Source of the DNA: Clostridium sp. K13
GTDB lineage: Bacteria > Bacillota > Clostridia > Clostridiales > Clostridiaceae
Direction: 5' to 3'
Length of the DNA: 36,081 nucleotides
Assembly (NCBI RefSeq): GCF_019734195.1
Contig: NZ_JAASHM010000032.1
Span: 1-36,081 of the forward strand
The position numbers and the translations under genes were made by a program. Positions 31,984-36,081 of the stretch are shown here, piece after piece (the first letter of the stretch is position 1; each line of letters begins with the position of its first letter). The notes under the pieces were generated by a model. That model saw only the letters and a list, made by a program, of their open reading frames with translations, did not search any database and was not told the origin of the DNA.

Positions 31984-33630
31984 ATGATAAAAAATCCAAT
32001 ATTACCAGGATTCAATCCAGATCCATGTATTTGTAGAAAAGGCGAAGATTATTATATGGCAGTATCATCTTTTGAATGGTTTCCAGGAATTCCAGTTTAT
32101 CATTCAAAGGATTTGAAAAATTGGGAGCTATATAGTCATGTATTAACTGATGATGTGGCTGTAGATTTAAAGAAATTACCATCAGCAAAGGGAATTTGGG
32201 CTCCATGTTTAACATATTGTGAAAAGGAAGATTTATTTTATGTAGTTTATGGAGTAATGAACTCTATGAATGCTAGATACTTTGATGTGGACAACTATTT
32301 AATTACGGCAAAGGATATTAAAGGGCCTTGGAGTGAATCAGTTTATATTCATTCATCGGGCTTTGATGCATCAATATTACATGATTATGATGGAAGAAAG
32401 TATATTGTATCATTAGAATGGGAAACTAGAGAAGGCTATGAAAAACCAGGAGCTATATGTATGGTTGAATATTCTTCAGAAAAGAAAGAGATAGTAGGAT
32501 ATCCAAAGAGAATATGGTCTGGTGGAACTGATAGGGGATGTATAGAAGCTCCACACTTAACTAAACGTGGAGATTACTATTATATAATGTGTGCAGAAGG
32601 TGGAACTGGATATGGTCATAGTGTAACTATGGGAAGAGCTAAAGAAGTATGGGGACCTTATGAGGGAGATCCAACAAATCCAATATTAACATCTATACCT
32701 GGAGATTTTTATGAAAGACATGATCCTGATCATTTAAAGCCTAAGTATTTTAATCCAGAATCAGTACTTCAAAAATCAGGCCATGGAAGTTATGTTGAAA
32801 CTCAATTAGGAGAAGTTTATTTAGTTCATCACACAGCAAGACCATTTGTACCAGAATTAAGATGTACTCTTGGACGTGAAACTGCAATTCAAAAAATGAA
32901 ATGGACAGATGATGGCTGGCTAAGAATGTATGATGATTTAAATTTAGCTAAGGAATATGTAGCTGAAAGTAAGCTTCCAGAATATAAAGTGCCTCAAATA
33001 CCAAACTTTGATGATTTTGATGGTGAGGAGCTTGGACTTCAATATTATGCTCCAAGAATAGCACCTTCATCATTTGCAGATGTTAAAGCTAGACCTGGCT
33101 TTGTAAGAATTAGAGGTCAAGAATCTAGATGTTCTTTAAATAAGGTTAGTATACTAGCTAGAAAGTTAACATCAGTTTATGCAAAGGTTACTACAAAAAT
33201 GGAGTTTAAGCCAGAGGTACATCAACATAGTGCAGGACTTATTATGTATTATGATAATATGAACTATATTTATTTAAGAAAGTATTATAGTGAAACCTTA
33301 GGACAAAGTGCTTTATCTATAATTCATCTTGAAAATGGAGAAAAAACTGAGTTTTTAAATACTAGAATATCGGTAGATGAATGTCCTATATATCTTAGAT
33401 TAAATGTAGAAGGACGTCAGTCTTATTTTGAGTGGAGTTATGATGGAGAAGCTTATAATAAGATAGGAAAGGTTTTTGATACAACTAAGTTCTCAGATGA
33501 ATATTGTAAGTATGGTGAATTTACAGGAACTTTTGTTGGTATGACTTGTGCAGATAGAGTACTTCATAAGCATTATGCAGATTTTGATTTCTTTAATTAT
33601 GAGGCGGATGAAACAAAGGATGTTAATTAA
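31984..33630 (+). CDS. Glycoside hydrolase family 43 beta-xylosidase / arabinofuranosidase
   Basis: 548 residues. The N-terminal five-bladed propeller shows the three acids: D13 (GFNPDPCIC), D128 (SGFDASILHD) and E188 (GCIEAPHL). A C-terminal jelly-roll (about 340-540) with HQHSAGLIMYYDNMNYIYLR is the beta-xylosidase concanavalin-like domain, so it is a full-length two-domain enzyme. No signal peptide. It likely trims xylose or arabinose from imported oligosaccharides. GGGGAG precedes the ATG. Its 118-bp gap to GH42 contains a tiny frame at 31909-31947 with its own GGGGAG site, described separately. Confidence 0.92.
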   Translation: MIKNPILPGFNPDPCICRKGEDYYMAVSSFEWFPGIPVYHSKDLKNWELYSHVLTDDVAVDLKKLPSAKGIWAPCLTYCEKEDLFYVVYGVMNSMNARYFDVDNYLITAKDIKGPWSESVYIHSSGFDASILHDYDGRKYIVSLEWETREGYEKPGAICMVEYSSEKKEIVGYPKRIWSGGTDRGCIEAPHLTKRGDYYYIMCAEGGTGYGHSVTMGRAKEVWGPYEGDPTNPILTSIPGDFYERHDPDHLKPKYFNPESVLQKSGHGSYVETQLGEVYLVHHTARPFVPELRCTLGRETAIQKMKWTDDGWLRMYDDLNLAKEYVAESKLPEYKVPQIPNFDDFDGEELGLQYYAPRIAPSSFADVKARPGFVRIRGQESRCSLNKVSILARKLTSVYAKVTTKMEFKPEVHQHSAGLIMYYDNMNYIYLRKYYSETLGQSALSIIHLENGEKTEFLNTRISVDECPIYLRLNVEGRQSYFEWSYDGEAYNKIGKVFDTTKFSDEYCKYGEFTGTFVGMTCADRVLHKHYADFDFFNYEADETKDVN

Positions 33631-33655
33631 ATATATTAGATTATAGAAATAGAGG

Positions 33656-33697
33656 GTGCCATAAAGCTTGTAGAGAGCAAATTTTATGGCACTTTTT
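33656..33697. terminator. Bidirectional terminator after GH43
   Basis: Stem GTGCCATAAA (33656-33665) with TTTATGGCAC (33683-33692) followed by a T run. It also lies just behind the stop of the minus-strand anti-sigma gene. Confidence 0.85.
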
Positions 33698-33700
33698 AAT

Positions 33701-34663
33701 TTAATATATAGGATCAGTTATTACACCAAAGCTTGAAGCTTTAATAATAGGATTTCCTATTATTTTTTTTAAGTCTTCCTTAGTTCCTTGAATAACTACT
33801 CCAAGTATTTCAGCATCATTTGAAGATGTTTTACCTTTAGTCATAATTTCTTTATATAATTTTTTATGGTCTGATGAGTAGCTTTTTTCTAAATTTTCTA
33901 TAATTTCATCATAATATTGAGTATATGAAATGTTATCAAAAGTATAAGCACTATATAATGGTATTCCTATAGTATCTTCTTCTGGTATTCCAGCTGATTT
34001 AGCATCATAATTCTCAACTGAATATCGATATTCATTCATTTTTTCTTCGGTGAATTCATTTAACCATGCCCATGTTATCTTTGAAGGTTGTAGTTCTGTT
34101 TGAATAGTATATAAGTCCTTTATTTTATATGATTTATCAAAGGATATAGCCATTTCAATTATTTTTCCATCAGGAATTGTATCTAAATTAGCTAAATCAT
34201 TCTGATATTCCTTATAATTAAGTTCAGGGTGAAAAAAACTTAGCTTTTTATAACTATTTTCCCAAAGATGAACAGGCCATTCTCCTCCTACAATATATCC
34301 ATTGCCAGTGCCCCTAAAATAATTCATTGGAGGTATTAGACCAAAAAGTGAAATTCTATCTTCTAAAATAACAGACTTATCACAAACTTTTTTAGCTATT
34401 TTATAAGTTCCATTCCCGCCTAAGAATCCTATAATATCATTTGATTCACTTATATATCCATTAGGAACAGTTAATTTTACATAAGCTTCATCAGCTTCAT
34501 ATTTCTTTGCACTTAAATTTAGACTAATTATTATATTGGCAAAAGTTCCAATTATAAAAATAATTAAGGCGATTATTATTATTTTTATTGTAGATTTAAG
34601 CTTGGCCTTTTTAACAGATTTTCTTAGTTTTTTATCATCAAAAATATCATCAATATTGTTCAT
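33701..34663 (-). CDS. Probable anti-sigma factor (sigma factor regulator family)
   Basis: 320 residues: a charged cytoplasmic N-terminus (about 1-25), one membrane helix (26-50, IIIIALIIFIIGTFANIII), and a large outer domain. The outer domain carries the pattern IIEMAISFDKSYKIKDL and WAWLNEFTEE typical of the sigma-factor regulator C-terminal domain. Such proteins hold an ECF sigma factor at the membrane until a signal. The gene start overlaps the end of the sigma gene by 14 bp, so the two are translationally coupled. There is no CxxC/HxxxC zinc motif, so it is not a ZAS-type anti-sigma. The signal is unknown. Confidence 0.78.
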   Translation of the reverse strand: MNNIDDIFDDKKLRKSVKKAKLKSTIKIIIIALIIFIIGTFANIIISLNLSAKKYEADEAYVKLTVPNGYISESNDIIGFLGGNGTYKIAKKVCDKSVILEDRISLFGLIPPMNYFRGTGNGYIVGGEWPVHLWENSYKKLSFFHPELNYKEYQNDLANLDTIPDGKIIEMAISFDKSYKIKDLYTIQTELQPSKITWAWLNEFTEEKMNEYRYSVENYDAKSAGIPEEDTIGIPLYSAYTFDNISYTQYYDEIIENLEKSYSSDHKKLYKEIMTKGKTSSNDAEILGVVIQGTKEDLKKIIGNPIIKASSFGVITDPIY

Positions 34664-35162
34664 ACTTTTTAATCCACTCCTCTTTAAATTTATTTCTTGC
34701 TCTGTATAAATAAGTTTTTACAGTATCTTCATTTATACCTAATAAAAGTCCAATTTCCTTATAACTTAAATCAAGTTCATATTTAAATATAAGTAATGAT
34801 TTATATTCTTCTTTTAAACTATTAAGAGCTTCTTTAATTTCCTTACACTTTTCTTTGCATAAAATTTCCTTTTCAACAGTTAAATCGTGAATCAATTGTT
34901 CATAAAAATTTACTTCATCAATAGAAACAGAATTTATTATTTTAGTCCGTTTAATATGATTTTTATATCTATTAATAGCAACTCTAAATAACCAAGAAGA
35001 AAGATTTTCTATAGCAACACCATCCATATATTCAATTGCCTTTATAAAACTATCATGGACAATATCTTCAGCATCACTAATTGAACATCCACATTTAACT
35101 AAGTATAAGCAAATTATTTTAAATTGTTTTTTATATAAGTTTATTACTATATCTGCGTCCAT
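34650..35162 (-). CDS. ECF (sigma-70 family) RNA polymerase sigma factor
   Basis: 170 residues, typical for extracytoplasmic-function sigma factors. Region 2 is at about 5-75 (LYKKQFKIICLYLVKCGC, DAEDIVHDSFIKAIEY, SWLFRVAINRYKNHIKR). Region 4 is at about 110-165 (LNSLKEEYKSLLIFKYELD, SYKEIGLLLGINEDTVKTYL, RARNKFKEEW). The ATG has an AGGGGGA ribosome binding site at slightly short spacing. It forms a two-gene operon with the anti-sigma, and such pairs are usually self-regulated from a promoter in front of the sigma gene. I could not identify a specific -35/-10 for it in the AT-rich upstream region. Confidence 0.9.
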   Translation of the reverse strand: MDADIVINLYKKQFKIICLYLVKCGCSISDAEDIVHDSFIKAIEYMDGVAIENLSSWLFRVAINRYKNHIKRTKIINSVSIDEVNFYEQLIHDLTVEKEILCKEKCKEIKEALNSLKEEYKSLLIFKYELDLSYKEIGLLLGINEDTVKTYLYRARNKFKEEWIKKYEQY

Positions 35163-35376
35163 TCATCCCCCTATGTAAAATTTTAAGGCCTTATGTATGT
35201 AAGACAATTTAATAATTGAAATGTATACAAAAAAATATAAAAATATTTTTTGATTTTAAATATAAATATAATAATAAGATATTATCATAGTATAATATGG
35301 AAAATATATAATGTGAAATAAATTAAAGTAATAGATCAGTTACTGAGTGATACAAAATAAATAGAAGGATTTAAAA

Positions 35377-35405
35377 AAAGGTAGCTTTTATAGCTATCTT
35401 TTTAT
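35377..35405. terminator. Orphan hairpin in the sigma-unknown gene gap
   Basis: Stem AAAGGTAGCT (35377-35386) with AGCTATCTTT (35392-35401), 5-nt loop, one G-T pair, with a T run on both strands' 3' side. It lies between genes transcribed away from each other, so no gene transcript ends here. A TATAAT at 35291-35296 could start a short plus-strand RNA. The 35163-35580 gap otherwise shows only AT-rich sequence. Confidence 0.55.
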
Positions 35406-35592
35406 ATTATAAAAAATTTTTATTTTTTACAAAAACTAGTTAGATAAATTTATAAAATTTAATATCTACAACTTATTTCGACAAAAAATATGGAAGAAAG
35501 TTGTTATAATTAATAATAAAATGAAAATATACATTTAAATTATTTAAGTAAAGTAAACTTTAGATTAAAGATAGAAAAGGATGATGGGTAAT

Positions 35593-35994
35593 ATGATTAT
35601 ACTAGAAAAACAAATGAAATTAGCAAATGAAGCAGTAGAACTAATTAAAGAGTTTAGAGAAGAGGCTGCAATATTAGGAACAAATCCTTTAAAGGCTATA
35701 AGTATAAAAGAAAATGGTAAAGTAATTGAAGTAGATGATGAATTTGAAGGTGTAAAAGAGTACTCACTTAATGAAATAAGTTCAATATTTGGAGCAGAAA
35801 TGAGAGGAGGGGGTCCGTGTACTGCAGGATTCTATGAAGCTATTAGCTTAGCAGAAGCAGACTTAGAGTATGATTTTAAAAGATATTCTAAAGAAGAGTT
35901 TAAAGAGTATTCTGGAAATTTAAAATATGCAGAATTTAGATGTGAAGAAATATATGAAAGATTAGAAGAAATTCAAAAGGAACTTTTAGAATAG
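35593..35994 (+). CDS. Hypothetical protein, 133 residues
   Basis: Not recognised. ATGs at 35581, 35584 and 35593 are in frame; AAAGG lies directly before 35581, so the one at 35593 is the best spaced. The chain is acidic and mostly helical at both ends (MIILEKQMKLANEAVELIKE and YAEFRCEEIYERLEEIQKEL), with a central segment KENGKVIEVDDEFEGVKEYS and a glycine-rich FGAEMRGGGPCTAGF turn holding one cysteine. No signal peptide or membrane helix. It is a single-gene unit closed by a strong terminator. Confidence 0.7.
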   Translation: MIILEKQMKLANEAVELIKEFREEAAILGTNPLKAISIKENGKVIEVDDEFEGVKEYSLNEISSIFGAEMRGGGPCTAGFYEAISLAEADLEYDFKRYSKEEFKEYSGNLKYAEFRCEEIYERLEEIQKELLE

Positions 35995-36003
35995 ATAATA
36001 AGA

Positions 36004-36055
36004 TGGGGCTGTATCATATTGAATTTATAAATTCAATATAGATACGGCCTATTTT
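36004..36055 (+). terminator. Terminator of the 133-residue protein gene
   Basis: A long hairpin: GTATC (36011-36015) pairs with GATAC (36041-36045) around an uninterrupted palindrome from 36017 to 36038, flanked by GGC/GCC pairs and followed by T-rich sequence. Confidence 0.85.
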
Positions 36056-36081
36056 AATATTTTTTATTATTATTCATATTT

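Overview
The base composition (very AT-rich), AGA-dominated arginine codons, strong AGGAGG-type ribosome binding sites and the gene families present all point to a chromosomal segment of a low-GC Firmicute, most likely Clostridium sensu stricto. I cannot name the species. There are no rRNA or tRNA genes, IS elements, phage genes or CRISPR arrays. Genes sit in short units separated by clear stem-loop terminators.

Region 1 (1-10.9 kb) is mostly housekeeping and accessory metabolism: an AbgT-family transporter, an ECF-transporter S component, a 58-residue small protein, a tandem HD/HD-GYP protein with a small coiled-coil partner, a ferredoxin-nitroreductase divergent from a LysR regulator, a stand-alone arsenate reductase behind a long palindrome, a fused FeoA-FeoB iron(II) transporter, and an unrecognised two-part acidic protein. 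Region 2 (10.7-13.9 kb) holds a remnant that resembles a class-IV aminotransferase, a Mbeg1-like (DUF2974) hydrolase, a second nitroreductase, a small frameshifted gene and an HD-domain phosphohydrolase.

Region 3 (14.1-22.8 kb) is the most interesting. It has an LPXTG-anchored double nucleotidase/phosphodiesterase (YfkN-like), a small heat-shock protein with a textbook CtsR operator and promoter, and a secreted alkaline phosphatase. The phosphatase carries a cohesin-like module and, behind an in-frame TAA, a dockerin. Next come a membrane-anchored cohesin-like protein and a YibE/F membrane protein. Together these look like a cell-surface phosphate-ester scavenging locus with a miniature cohesin/dockerin attachment scheme that is eroding: the phosphatase has a premature stop and appears to lack its last zinc-ligand segment.

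Region 4 (22.9-25.9 kb) has two convergent surface-type proteins without signal peptides. One has about eight 30-residue AGIGGG repeats (predicted beta-solenoid). The other is a CshA/DUF11-like protein ending in a proline-rich linker and a Cys/His/Lys tail. A spore-surface role is a reasonable guess, not shown by sequence.

Region 5 (26.1-33.7 kb) is a cytoplasmic oligosaccharide utilisation cluster: an AraC regulator divergent from GH5, a GPH sugar symporter, GH42 and GH43. None of the three glycosidases has a signal peptide, so they should act on imported oligosaccharides. Arginine codon CGT is notably frequent in the GH5 and transporter genes. Region 6 (33.7-36.1 kb) holds an ECF sigma factor overlapping its probable anti-sigma gene, an intergenic stretch with an orphan hairpin, and an unrecognised 133-residue protein.
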